Source: Bifidobacteriaceae bacterium (GTDB lineage: Bacteria; Actinomycetota; Actinomycetes; Actinomycetales; WQXJ01). Taken from it: a stretch of 53,429 nucleotides of DNA. The stretch covers positions 1 to 53,429 of the forward strand of contig JAISSX010000053.1 of the NCBI GenBank assembly GCA_031272885.1, in the 5' to 3' direction. Shown here piece by piece: positions 41,983 through 53,429 of this stretch (positions within the stretch are counted from its first letter, which is position 1; every line of letters starts with the position of its first letter). The notes under the pieces were generated by a model. It was not told the DNA's origin. It saw nothing but the letters and a program-made list of their open reading frames with translations, and did no database searches. Both the position numbers and the translations under genes were made by a program.

Positions 41983-44268
41983 ATGAGCCGCTTGCCGCAC
42001 TTCTTCTCCACCCTGCAACTGCACCGCCGCAGCCGCCACAGCCGCCGCAGCCGGCGCCTGGCGGCGTCGACCTGCGCCATCGCCCTAGCCGTCACCGGCG
42101 CCGCCGTTGGCCTGGCCCTGAGCACTGACGCCCCACCCGCTGAAGCAACCCCGTATGAGTACTTGCCGACGCTGACCGTCACGCCTGATCCTCTTGGTAA
42201 CCCGCTGGTGGTGGCCGATGGCGTCGACTACTACATCGCCACGGTGAAGGTCATCGATCCTCAAGGCAATGTGGTGCCCCGGGCAACTGTTGTCATCGAG
42301 TACTACCAGCGAAATGGCTCCGCCGAGCCTTACACCTACACGCATGCAGCCACCTCGGGTGATGACGGGCAGGCCTGGTGCAGGATCACGTCTCATGTGG
42401 CCGGTGACGGAGTGATTATTGCTCGGATCGGTGGCGATGAGATTGGGCGCCAGGCAGTGAAGTTTGTGGCGGGGCCGTTGGACACTGTCAGGACGCTTGC
42501 GTCGCTTGAGGTGCAACAGGCCTCCGCCACTTCCAACGGCGATCAACCGTTGTGGGCCAAGATGACGGCGCAGGACGCCAACGGCAACCCGATCGAAGGC
42601 GCCACGCTGGGCTTCAAGGTGGGGATCTATAACAACGTCCTGTCCGCCTACAACCCGACCTCCCCTTCGTTTGTCGACAGCGGCACCAAGGAGACCACTG
42701 GCGTCAGCGGGGCCGATGGCGTGGTGCGGGTCGAAGTTGTTTCGTTTGTGGCCGGCCAATTCGGAGTGGTGGGTGTGATAGACGGCAATGAGTCCAACCC
42801 CAAGACCATCACCTTCACCACTTGCTGTGCCAGGCCGCCGTCGGCCCCGATACTTGAGGTGCCGTATGAGGTGGGGGTGGCCAACGGCACTGACGTGTTG
42901 CGGGTCAAGGCCACCGTCAAGGACGGTGCGGGCAACGCGGTGCCAAACCTTGGGGTTGTCTTCTCCCTGTACCCCTCCGACTACAGCATCGATAACAGCC
43001 TGACCAATCTGCCCAGGTTCGTGGAGAACGGTGCCCAGATGATCTCGGTCACCACCGGTTTCGACGGCGTGGCCGAGGTTGGCATCGTGTCGGACTACGC
43101 GGGCCTTTTCGTGATCCGGGCTTCGGCGGACTTCGACCAGTCTGACCCCAAGTACATCAACTTCGTCGATCCACCTCAACCCCCGGCCGTGACCCCAGTG
43201 TTGGTGGGCCCGTTCCGGGTCGGCTCGATGGTGTCGGCTCAGACCAGCGCCCTTCAACCAGCCGACGCCACGTTGAGTTACCAGTGGCGCCTGGACGGCG
43301 TGGCCATACCGGGCGCCATCGGGCAGGGCTACGCGCCCCTGCCGTCCGATGCCGGCCACTACCTGTCGGTCACGGTGACGGCCTCGGCCAACGGCCAGCA
43401 GGCTACGGCCACGTCCGCCCGGGCGGTGATCCGCGATGGCTTGCTGACCACCAGCACGCCGGTAGTGGGCGGCGAACCGGCGGTGGGCAACACGGTGACG
43501 GTGGCGGACCCGGGTTGGGGCCCGGGTGAAGTGTCCTACACCTACCAGTGGTATGTGCACGGCCAGGCGGTAGCGGGGGCCACCGGCCCGTCCTACACCA
43601 TCACCGGCGCGGACGCCCAGAAGACCTTGACGGTCAAGGTGACCGGGTCCAAGGTGGGTTACGCCTCGGCCACGGTCAGTTCAATCGGCATTGGGATCGG
43701 CCCAGCGCCCGCGGACGCGACCGTCGCCCTGGGCGACGTGCTGATCGAGGGCTCCGCTCAGGTGGGGGAGACGTTGACGGTCACCGTGGCGGGTGACTCG
43801 GACCAGGTGGCCGATGGCGCGTCCCCCGTCGCGTTGGCCTACCAGTGGCGGGTTGGCGCGGCCGCCATCCCGGGGGCCACGGCCAGCACCTACACCGTCC
43901 GGCCGGGTGATGTCGGCCAGACGCTGCGCGTGGTGGTGACCGCCACAGCGCCGGGCTTGGCCTCGGCCACGGCCACGGTGAAAAGCGCCCAGGTCAAACT
44001 GGGGACGCTGACCCCCGGCCAGGTCCGGTTGAGCGCCAGCCCCAAGGTCGGTGTGGCCTTGACCGCTGTGACGGCAGGCTGGGGCCCGGATCCGGTCAAC
44101 CTGACCTACCGCTGGAAGGTGGGTGGTTCGTATGTGGCGGGGGCGACATCGGCCACCTATACGCCCAAGGCGGACGATGCCGGGCAGACCATCTCCGTGG
44201 TGGTGACCGGCACCAAGGCGGGTTACGGCACGTTCTCGGTGGCCTCGCCGGTCAGCCGAGTGAAATAG
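41983..44268 (+). CDS. Secreted Ig-like multidomain surface protein
   Basis: The 761-residue protein starts at ATG 41983; the longer open frame continues upstream through the rplL region and is not real. A basic His/Arg-rich N-terminus precedes the signal helix (LAASTCAIALAVTGAAVGLA) with cleavage near AEA. Three invasin-type (Big_1-like) modules follow (about 50-400; repeated pattern of VKDGAGNAVPNLGVVF). Four tandem Ig-like repeats then run to the end (about 400-761; YQWR..GVAIPGA, then VGETLTVTV). No LPXTG sorting motif or C-terminal membrane helix is visible, so it may be released or held by unknown means. It lies between rplL and rpoB. Confidence 0.75.
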   Translation: MSRLPHFFSTLQLHRRSRHSRRSRRLAASTCAIALAVTGAAVGLALSTDAPPAEATPYEYLPTLTVTPDPLGNPLVVADGVDYYIATVKVIDPQGNVVPRATVVIEYYQRNGSAEPYTYTHAATSGDDGQAWCRITSHVAGDGVIIARIGGDEIGRQAVKFVAGPLDTVRTLASLEVQQASATSNGDQPLWAKMTAQDANGNPIEGATLGFKVGIYNNVLSAYNPTSPSFVDSGTKETTGVSGADGVVRVEVVSFVAGQFGVVGVIDGNESNPKTITFTTCCARPPSAPILEVPYEVGVANGTDVLRVKATVKDGAGNAVPNLGVVFSLYPSDYSIDNSLTNLPRFVENGAQMISVTTGFDGVAEVGIVSDYAGLFVIRASADFDQSDPKYINFVDPPQPPAVTPVLVGPFRVGSMVSAQTSALQPADATLSYQWRLDGVAIPGAIGQGYAPLPSDAGHYLSVTVTASANGQQATATSARAVIRDGLLTTSTPVVGGEPAVGNTVTVADPGWGPGEVSYTYQWYVHGQAVAGATGPSYTITGADAQKTLTVKVTGSKVGYASATVSSIGIGIGPAPADATVALGDVLIEGSAQVGETLTVTVAGDSDQVADGASPVALAYQWRVGAAAIPGATASTYTVRPGDVGQTLRVVVTATAPGLASATATVKSAQVKLGTLTPGQVRLSASPKVGVALTAVTAGWGPDPVNLTYRWKVGGSYVAGATSATYTPKADDAGQTISVVVTGTKAGYGTFSVASPVSRVK

Positions 44269-44370
44269 GCCACACCCTTCGCCCGCGTGGCGATGCTTGC
44301 GGCACCGGGTAGTCCATGCTGTACAGTGTTCGCCGATGGCGACGGCGCCTCCCTGCACCGGCCCCCGGGA

Positions 44371-44400
44371 TTGGACAAGGTTTGTAATCCGGGATAGGCT
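44371..44400 (+). promoter_or_regulatory. Probable rpoBC promoter
   Basis: TTGGAC (44371-44376) and TAGGCT (44395-44400) are spaced by 18 bases and lie 92 bases before the rpoB start. Between the promoter and the gene is a 91-base leader with no strong hairpin that I can see. Confidence 0.45.
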
Positions 44401-44491
44401 GGCGCTTTGCGCCGTCCTGTGCCTCATGCCCACTCAATGATTGAGCCATAGTTCTGCGCTGCGTGCCATCAAAATCCTGGGAGGGACCCCT

Positions 44492-47400
44492 TTGGCTGCT
44501 TCGCGCATCCCACGTGCCACCATTGACGCTAACGCTCCGCTGACGGGTTCCGGAAGGATCAGCTTCGCCAAGATCCATGAACCCCTTGAGGTGCCAGACC
44601 TGCTGGGTCTGCAGTTGGACAGCTTTGACTGGCTGTTGGGGCATGAGCGTTGGCGGGAGCGGGTCCAGGCTTCGCGGGCGGCCGGGCGCAACGACGTGCC
44701 TGAAACCTCGGGCTTGGAAGAGATCTTTGCTGAGATCAGCCCCATTGAAGACTTCGGCGAGACGATGTCGCTGTCCTTCCGCGACCACCGCTTCGAGCCG
44801 CCCAAGTGGACGGCCGAAGAGTGCAAGGAGAAGGACTTCACCTACGCTGCGCCGCTGTTCGTGACGGCCGAGTTCAGCAACTACAGCACCGGTGAGATCA
44901 AGTCGCAGACGGTCTTCATGGGCGAGTTCCCGCTGATGACCGAGCGCGGCACGTTCATCATCAACGGCACCGAGCGCGTGGTGGTGTCGCAGTTGGTGCG
45001 TTCCCCCGGCGTCTACTTCGAGCGCACCCCGGACAAGACCTCGGACAAGGACATCTTCAGCGCCAAGATCATCCCCTCGCGGGGTGCCTGGCTGGAGTTC
45101 GAGATCGACAAGCGCGACGTGGTGGGCGTGCGCATCGACCGCAAGCGCAAGCAGTCGGTCACGGTCTTCCTGAAGGCCCTGGGTGTGACCGACGCCGAAA
45201 TCCGGGAAGAGTTCCGGGACTTCCCCACGGTCATCGACACTCTGGAGAAGGACCACATCACCACGCGTGACGAGGCCCTGGTGGACATCTACCGCAAGAT
45301 CCGCCCGGGCGAACCGCCCACGGTCGAGGCGGGCGAGGGCCTGCTGGATTCCTTCTACCTGAACTCGAAGCGCTACGACCTGGCCAAGGTGGGCCGCTAC
45401 AAGGTCAACCGCAAGCTGGGCCTGGACCAGCCGCTCAGCGCCTCGGTGCTGGGGGTGGAAGACATCATCGCCACCATCAAGTACCTGGCCGCCCTGCATA
45501 TGGGCGCCAAGGAACTGGTCTCCAAGACCGGCACGGTGCGGGTGGAAACGGACGACATCGACCACTTCGGCAACCGGCGCATCCGGGCGGTGGGCGAACT
45601 GATCCAGAACCAGGTGCGGACAGGCCTCAGCCGCATGGAGCGGGTGGTGCGGGAGCGCATGACCACGCAAGACGTTGAGGCCATCACGCCGCAAACCCTG
45701 ATCAACATCCGCCCGGTGGTGGCGTCGATCAAGGAGTTCTTCGGCACGTCGCAGTTGTCCCAGTTCATGGACCAGAACAACCCGTTGGCGGGCCTGACCC
45801 ACAAGCGGCGCCTCAGCGCCCTGGGCCCCGGCGGCCTCTCCCGCGACCGGGCCGGCATGGAAGTGCGTGACGTGCACCCGTCGCACTACGGCCGGATGTG
45901 CCCCATCGAGACGCCGGAAGGCCCCAACATTGGCCTGATCGGTTCGCTGGCCACCTACGGGCGCATTAACCCGTTCGGTTTCATCGAGACGCCCTACCGG
46001 GTGGTCAAGTCCGGCCAGGTGACGGATGAGGTGCACTACCTGACGGCCGATGACGAGGACCGCTACGTCATTGCGCAGGCCAACGCGCCGCTCACCAAGG
46101 ATGGCCGGTTCGCCGAGGATCACGTGCTGGCGCGCACCCGCGGCGGCGAGGTGGAGTACGTCCGCGCGGGCGACATCGGCTACATGGATGTGTCGCCGCG
46201 CCAGATGGTGTCGGTGGCCACCGCCATGATTCCGTTCCTGGAGCATGACGACGCCAACCGGGCCCTGATGGGCGCCAACATGCAGCGCCAGGCCGTGCCA
46301 CTGGTGCGGTCCGAGACGCCGCTGGTGGGCACCGGCATGGAGCTGCGCGCCGCCATCGACGCTGGTGATGTGATTGTGGCCGAGAAGGACGGCGTGGTGC
46401 GCGAGGTCAGCGCCGATGCCGTGGTGGTGGCCAATGATGACGGCACCGAGCGGACCTACCGGGTGGCCAAGTTCCAGCGCTCCAACCAGGGCACCAGCTA
46501 CAACCAGCGCGTGGTGGTGGATGAAGGGCAGGTCATCAAGGCCGGCCAGGTGCTGGCGGACGGCCCGGCCACCGACCAGGGCGAACTGTCGCTGGGCCGT
46601 AACCTGCTGGTCGCGTTCATGAGCTGGGAAGGCCACAACTACGAGGACGCCATCATCTTGAGCCAGCGCCTGGTACAGGACGATGTGTTGAGTTCGATCC
46701 ACATCGAGGAACACGAAGTGGATGCCCGGGACACCAAGCTGGGGCCAGAAGAGATCACCCGTGACATCCCCAACGTCTCCGAAGAGGTGTTGGCGGACCT
46801 GGATGAGCGCGGCATCATCCGGATCGGCGCCGAGGTCACGGCCGGTGACGTGCTGGTGGGTAAGGTCACCCCGAAGGGCGAGACCGAGCTGACGCCAGAA
46901 GAGCGTCTGCTGCGCGCCATCTTCGGTGAGAAGGCCCGCGAGGTGCGTGACACCTCGCTGAAGGTGCCGCACGGCGAGTCCGGCACCGTCATCGGCGTCC
47001 GGGAGTTCTCCCGCGAGGACGGCGACGAGCTGTCGCCCGGCGTCAACCAAGTGGTGCGGGTGCACATTGCCCAGCGGCGCAAGATCACGGACGGCGACAA
47101 GCTGGCCGGCCGCCACGGCAACAAGGGTGTGATCTCCAAGATCCTGCCGGTGGAAGACATGCCGTTCCTGGAGGACGGCACCCCGGTGGACATCATCCTG
47201 AACCCGCTGGGCGTGCCCGGCCGCATGAACGTGGGCCAGGTGCTTGAACTGCACCTGGGCTGGATCGCGGCCCAAGGCTGGAAGGTGGATGATGCCACGC
47301 TGGAGTGGGCGCGCTCGCTGTCCAAGCAGGCGTTGGCCGGCAAGCCGGGCAGCCCGGTGGCCACGCCGGTGTTCGATGGCGTCCAAGAGGACGAGCTGAC

Positions 47401-47977
47401 GGGCCTGCTGAGCTGCACCATCCCCAACCGGGACGGCCAGCGGCTGGTGGACACCACCGGCAAGGCGCGGCTGTTCGACGGCCGTTCCGGCGAGCCGTTC
47501 CCGGAGCCGGTGGCCGTGGGCTACATGTACATCTTGAAGCTGCACCACCTGGTGGATGACAAGATCCACGCCCGGTCCACCGGCCCGTACTCGATGATCA
47601 CGCAACAGCCGTTGGGCGGCAAGGCCCAGTTCGGCGGGCAGCGCTTCGGCGAGATGGAGGTGTGGGCCTTGGAGGCCTACGGTGCCGCCTACGCCCTGCA
47701 AGAGCTGCTGACCATCAAGTCCGATGACGTGGTGGGCCGGGTCAAGGTCTACGAGGCGATTGTCAAGGGCGAGAACATTCCCGAATCGGGCGTGCCGGAG
47801 TCTTTCCGGGTCTTGATGCAGGAAATGAAGTCGCTCTGCCTGAACGTGGACGTGATGTCCGCGGACGGCTCGGTGATCGAGATGCGTGATTCCGATGATG
47901 AGGTCTACCGGGCGGCTGAAGAGCTGGGCATCGACCTGGCCCGCCGGCCTGACGCCTCATCGGTTGACGAGATCTGA
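44492..47977 (+). CDS. rpoB: DNA-directed RNA polymerase subunit beta
   Basis: The 1161-residue RNA polymerase core subunit starts at TTG 44492 behind a GGGAGGG site; an ATG/GTG-initiated extension from 44441 lacks support. The rifampicin pocket reads [14 protein letters not shown], then [14 protein letters not shown] (about residues 416-446), with the Asp, His and Ser residues that are commonly mutated in resistance all wild type, so sensitivity is predicted. The catalytic-site region HGNKGV is present near the C-terminus. The operon continues into rpoC after 68 bases. A 1149-codon antisense frame overlapping it is not a gene. Confidence 0.97.
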   Translation: MAASRIPRATIDANAPLTGSGRISFAKIHEPLEVPDLLGLQLDSFDWLLGHERWRERVQASRAAGRNDVPETSGLEEIFAEISPIEDFGETMSLSFRDHRFEPPKWTAEECKEKDFTYAAPLFVTAEFSNYSTGEIKSQTVFMGEFPLMTERGTFIINGTERVVVSQLVRSPGVYFERTPDKTSDKDIFSAKIIPSRGAWLEFEIDKRDVVGVRIDRKRKQSVTVFLKALGVTDAEIREEFRDFPTVIDTLEKDHITTRDEALVDIYRKIRPGEPPTVEAGEGLLDSFYLNSKRYDLAKVGRYKVNRKLGLDQPLSASVLGVEDIIATIKYLAALHMGAKELVSKTGTVRVETDDIDHFGNRRIRAVGELIQNQVRTGLSRMERVVRERMTTQDVEAITPQTLINIRPVVASIKEFFGTSQLSQFMDQNNPLAGLTHKRRLSALGPGGLSRDRAGMEVRDVHPSHYGRMCPIETPEGPNIGLIGSLATYGRINPFGFIETPYRVVKSGQVTDEVHYLTADDEDRYVIAQANAPLTKDGRFAEDHVLARTRGGEVEYVRAGDIGYMDVSPRQMVSVATAMIPFLEHDDANRALMGANMQRQAVPLVRSETPLVGTGMELRAAIDAGDVIVAEKDGVVREVSADAVVVANDDGTERTYRVAKFQRSNQGTSYNQRVVVDEGQVIKAGQVLADGPATDQGELSLGRNLLVAFMSWEGHNYEDAIILSQRLVQDDVLSSIHIEEHEVDARDTKLGPEEITRDIPNVSEEVLADLDERGIIRIGAEVTAGDVLVGKVTPKGETELTPEERLLRAIFGEKAREVRDTSLKVPHGESGTVIGVREFSREDGDELSPGVNQVVRVHIAQRRKITDGDKLAGRHGNKGVISKILPVEDMPFLEDGTPVDIILNPLGVPGRMNVGQVLELHLGWIAAQGWKVDDATLEWARSLSKQALAGKPGSPVATPVFDGVQEDELTGLLSCTIPNRDGQRLVDTTGKARLFDGRSGEPFPEPVAVGYMYILKLHHLVDDKIHARSTGPYSMITQQPLGGKAQFGGQRFGEMEVWALEAYGAAYALQELLTIKSDDVVGRVKVYEAIVKGENIPESGVPESFRVLMQEMKSLCLNVDVMSADGSVIEMRDSDDEVYRAAEELGIDLARRPDASSVDEI

Positions 47978-48045
47978 TCCGGCGCAAGCGGCGGATCACC
48001 CCAAACTTTTCGAAACAGGCAAGGCTACAGGAAGCAGGAACCGAC

Positions 48046-51921
<3,876 letters not shown>

Positions 51922-51927
51922 GGGCTG

Positions 51928-52389
51928 ATGCTGGGACCGTTCGCGTGGGCGGCCATGGCCACACTGGCCGTGGCCGCCTTCGCTTTAAGCGCAATCGACC
52001 TGCGCACCCGGCGGTTGCCGGACGTCATCGTGCTGCCTGCCCTTGTGGCAGTGACCGGGTTGCTGGCGGCCGATGCCGCCCGGGCTGGTGTGTGGTGGCC
52101 GTGGCGGCGGGCGGTGTTGTGCTGTGTGGTGAGCGCTCTTGGCCACTGGCTGGTGTGGCGGGTGGCGCGCGGTGGCCTGGGCTTGGGGGACGTCAAGCTG
52201 GCCGGTCTGTTGGCCTTTGGCCTGGGCTACCTGGGGGTGGCCCAGGTGGTTCTTGGGGTGGTGGCCGCCTTTGTCCTGGGTGCCTTGGCGGGTCTAGTGC
52301 TGGCCTGGCGGTCCAGGCGCTGGGACAACACCTTGGCCTTCGGCCCCTGGATGTGCCTGGGCGCCCTCCTGGCGGTTGTCATCGCTTAG
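51928..52389 (+). CDS. Prepilin peptidase, A24 type (short, one-domain)
   Basis: The 153-residue membrane protein has about five hydrophobic segments and both aspartates of the type-IV prepilin peptidase family: AIDLRTRRLPD after helix 1 and GLGLGDVKLAGLLAF (the GxGD motif). It lacks the N-terminal methylase domain of PilD and resembles TadV/FppA-type short peptidases. It lies 6 bases after rpoC, so it may share its transcript. No pilin or Tad genes are in the window. It converges with the metallo-hydrolase gene by a 4-base overlap. Confidence 0.8.
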   Translation: MLGPFAWAAMATLAVAAFALSAIDLRTRRLPDVIVLPALVAVTGLLAADAARAGVWWPWRRAVLCCVVSALGHWLVWRVARGGLGLGDVKLAGLLAFGLGYLGVAQVVLGVVAAFVLGALAGLVLAWRSRRWDNTLAFGPWMCLGALLAVVIA

Positions 52390-53171
52390 GGGATGAGCAC
52401 GGGGACGTAGGCGAGTAGTTGCTGCACGGCGACGCCGGTGCCTTCGGCCAGGCGGCGGGCCCTGGCCGGGTCGCCCGGGTTGTGGGCAAAGCGGTCCCAG
52501 TGGATGGGCACCAAGGTGGGGACGGCGCCATCGGAGGCCAGTTGGACGGCCTCCGCCTCGGTCAGATTGCCCACAATGCCTTGGGCTTCCCGGACGGCGT
52601 CGCGGCCGTTGATGGGCAGAAAGGCGATCTCCACCCCGTATTTCCGCAGGTCGGCCGCGTGCCGGTCGGTCCGGATGGTGTCGCCGGCGTGGAACAGGGT
52701 GTGGCCGCCCAGCCGGATGATGTAGCCAAGGAAACGGGCTGGGCTGGTGGGGGTGGCGCCATCGCCCACCGGGTCGGTGGTGTGAGCGGCGTGCCAGGCT
52801 GGCACGGGGGTGACCACGGCCTCACCCAGTTCCAGCGGCTGGTCCACGCGGGCGCCGATGACTGGTTCGTCCAGGTCAGCGATGGCGCGTTCCCTCAGCG
52901 GCGCGGGCACCACTATGGGGCAGCCGGGGGAGTAGCGCCGGATGAACTTGAGTGAGTCCGGGTCGTAGTGATCCGTGTGTTCGTGGGTGCACAGCGCAGC
53001 CGTCATGCCGGACAGGTTGAACGCCACCGTGGGGCCCTTCTGCCCGTCAATCTCGACCCATTCGAAGTACGGATCGATGATCAGCCGGGTGGAACCGGCC
53101 TCCAGCAGCACCCCGGCTTGGGTCAGCCACGTGATGGTCAACGGGACGCGGTCTTGGGCGGTCGCACTCAT
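52386..53171 (-). CDS. Metallo-beta-lactamase-fold hydrolase (UlaG-like)
   Basis: The 261-residue protein has the MBL zinc motif CTHEHTDHYD after the first strands (TWLTQAGVLLEAGS, LIIDPYF) and later ligand residues in PAWHAAH, HAGDT and IHWDR. These fit the UlaG-like branch related to L-ascorbate-6-phosphate lactonase. Substrate assignment is not possible. The gene faces the FGGY kinase gene divergently across 53 bases; a sugar-acid pathway linking them is an inference. The start at 53171 is the first reasonable ATG, with a second at none nearby. Confidence 0.8.
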   Translation of the reverse strand: MSATAQDRVPLTITWLTQAGVLLEAGSTRLIIDPYFEWVEIDGQKGPTVAFNLSGMTAALCTHEHTDHYDPDSLKFIRRYSPGCPIVVPAPLRERAIADLDEPVIGARVDQPLELGEAVVTPVPAWHAAHTTDPVGDGATPTSPARFLGYIIRLGGHTLFHAGDTIRTDRHAADLRKYGVEIAFLPINGRDAVREAQGIVGNLTEAEAVQLASDGAVPTLVPIHWDRFAHNPGDPARARRLAEGTGVAVQQLLAYVPVLIP

Positions 53172-53224
53172 ACCGCAACCCTAGCGCCGGCCTCTAGGCT
53201 TGTGGCAGGCGAAAGGGGCTGCGC

Positions 53225-53429
53225 GTGGGCGCGATGGCGATCGGGGTTGATCTGGGCACCACCTCGGTTTCGGCCGTGGTGGCCGAGGTTGGTGCCGGCG
53301 TGGTGGCTGCCCGCACCGTGCCCAACGATGCCGCCTTGGCGTCCACGGCACCGGGGGAGTGGACGCAGGACCCGGCGCGGCTGGTGGCCCTGGCGGAAGA
53401 GGCCGTTGCCTGGGCCCGCGCCGCCCACC
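53225..53429 (+). CDS. FGGY-family carbohydrate kinase, N-terminal part (3' end outside window)
   Basis: The open frame begins at GTG 53225, or the ATG at 53234, after a GAAAGGGG site, and runs off the right edge. The first 68 residues show the phosphate-1 motif IGVDLGTTSVSAVV, where xylulokinase and gluconate kinase type proteins begin, followed by GEWTQDPARLVALAEEAV (like EQDPE in relatives). The specific sugar cannot be read from the fragment. Confidence 0.75.
   Translation, partial: MGAMAIGVDLGTTSVSAVVAEVGAGVVAARTVPNDAALASTAPGEWTQDPARLVALAEEAVAWARAAH

Noticed and set aside
32112-44440. CAATGATTG found both near 32.1 kb and near 44.4 kb as a shared operator
   Set aside because: A 9-base palindrome seen only twice is expected by chance and has no consistent position relative to starts.
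44252-47701. Antisense open frame over rpoB (about 1149 codons)
   Set aside because: Same GC artefact; no domain is recognisable and rpoB is certain.

Overview
This is a high-GC, gene-dense chromosomal segment of an actinobacterium (class Actinomycetes). The evidence is the set of actinobacterial marker families (DUF3263, DUF3027, DUF2530, LytR_C, IdeR/DtxR, a WXG100 protein), the coiled-coil insertion in RpoC, frequent GTG starts, and a core gene order that I recall from Streptomyces and Mycobacterium: tRNA-Thr, tRNA-Met, rpmG, MaoC pair, murB, add, aminotransferase, tRNA-Trp, secE, nusG, rplK, rplA, rplJ, rplL, rpoB, rpoC. The genus cannot be fixed from the sequence alone. Nothing here requires mycolic acids.

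Layout. 1-3.3 kb: the end of a membrane protein, then a thiol-redox operon (MauE/DoxX membrane protein plus two membrane-anchored DsbA-like proteins) and tRNA-Thr. 3.3-5.1 kb: SGNH hydrolase and uracil-DNA glycosylase on the minus strand, then a 174-bp hairpin-forming element. 5.2-8.2 kb: DUF3263, LytR_C protein and groEL under two CIRCE operators. 8.2-15.6 kb: two two-component systems (LuxR-type and OmpR-type), a WXG100 protein, an HD-like protein, a cold-shock protein coupled to DUF3027, and DUF2530. 15.7-18.7 kb: purine permease and an MFS transporter. 18.7-22.8 kb: an accessory patch with a truncated lacI, a transposase fragment and two archaeal-type AAA ATPases, each with its own repeat family reaching into its first codons. 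23-25.6 kb: MFS exporter, IdeR-type regulator and YajQ. 25.7-34.7 kb: three tRNAs, rpmG, the MaoC pair, MFS, murB, add, aminotransferase, tRNA-Trp, secE-nusG-rplK-rplA. 34.8-44.3 kb: the ribosomal-protein/RNA-polymerase cluster is interrupted by a 1621-residue secreted CotH-kinase protein, a YwaF-like membrane protein and, after rplJL, a 761-residue secreted Ig-like protein. 44.4-53.4 kb: rpoB, rpoC, a small prepilin peptidase, a metallo-beta-lactamase-fold protein and the start of an FGGY sugar kinase.

How the genes work together. The central genes are housekeeping for transcription, translation and proteostasis. They carry textbook controls: CIRCE operators before groEL, an L10 leader before rplJ and strong intrinsic terminators. 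Secreted and envelope functions are placed between the core operons and insulated by strong hairpins.

The most unusual signals are non-coding. They are the gene-specific repeat arrays at the starts of the two AAA ATPases, an orphan 16-bp inverted repeat at 30.7-30.8 kb and the 174-bp palindromic element at 4.9-5.1 kb that resemble them in style, a possible branched RNA before the 23 kb MFS gene, and a series of genes whose -10-like hexamers lie 6-8 nt from the start codon, which suggests leaderless mRNAs. Functions are assigned by recognising motifs in the translated sequence; no database search was run.
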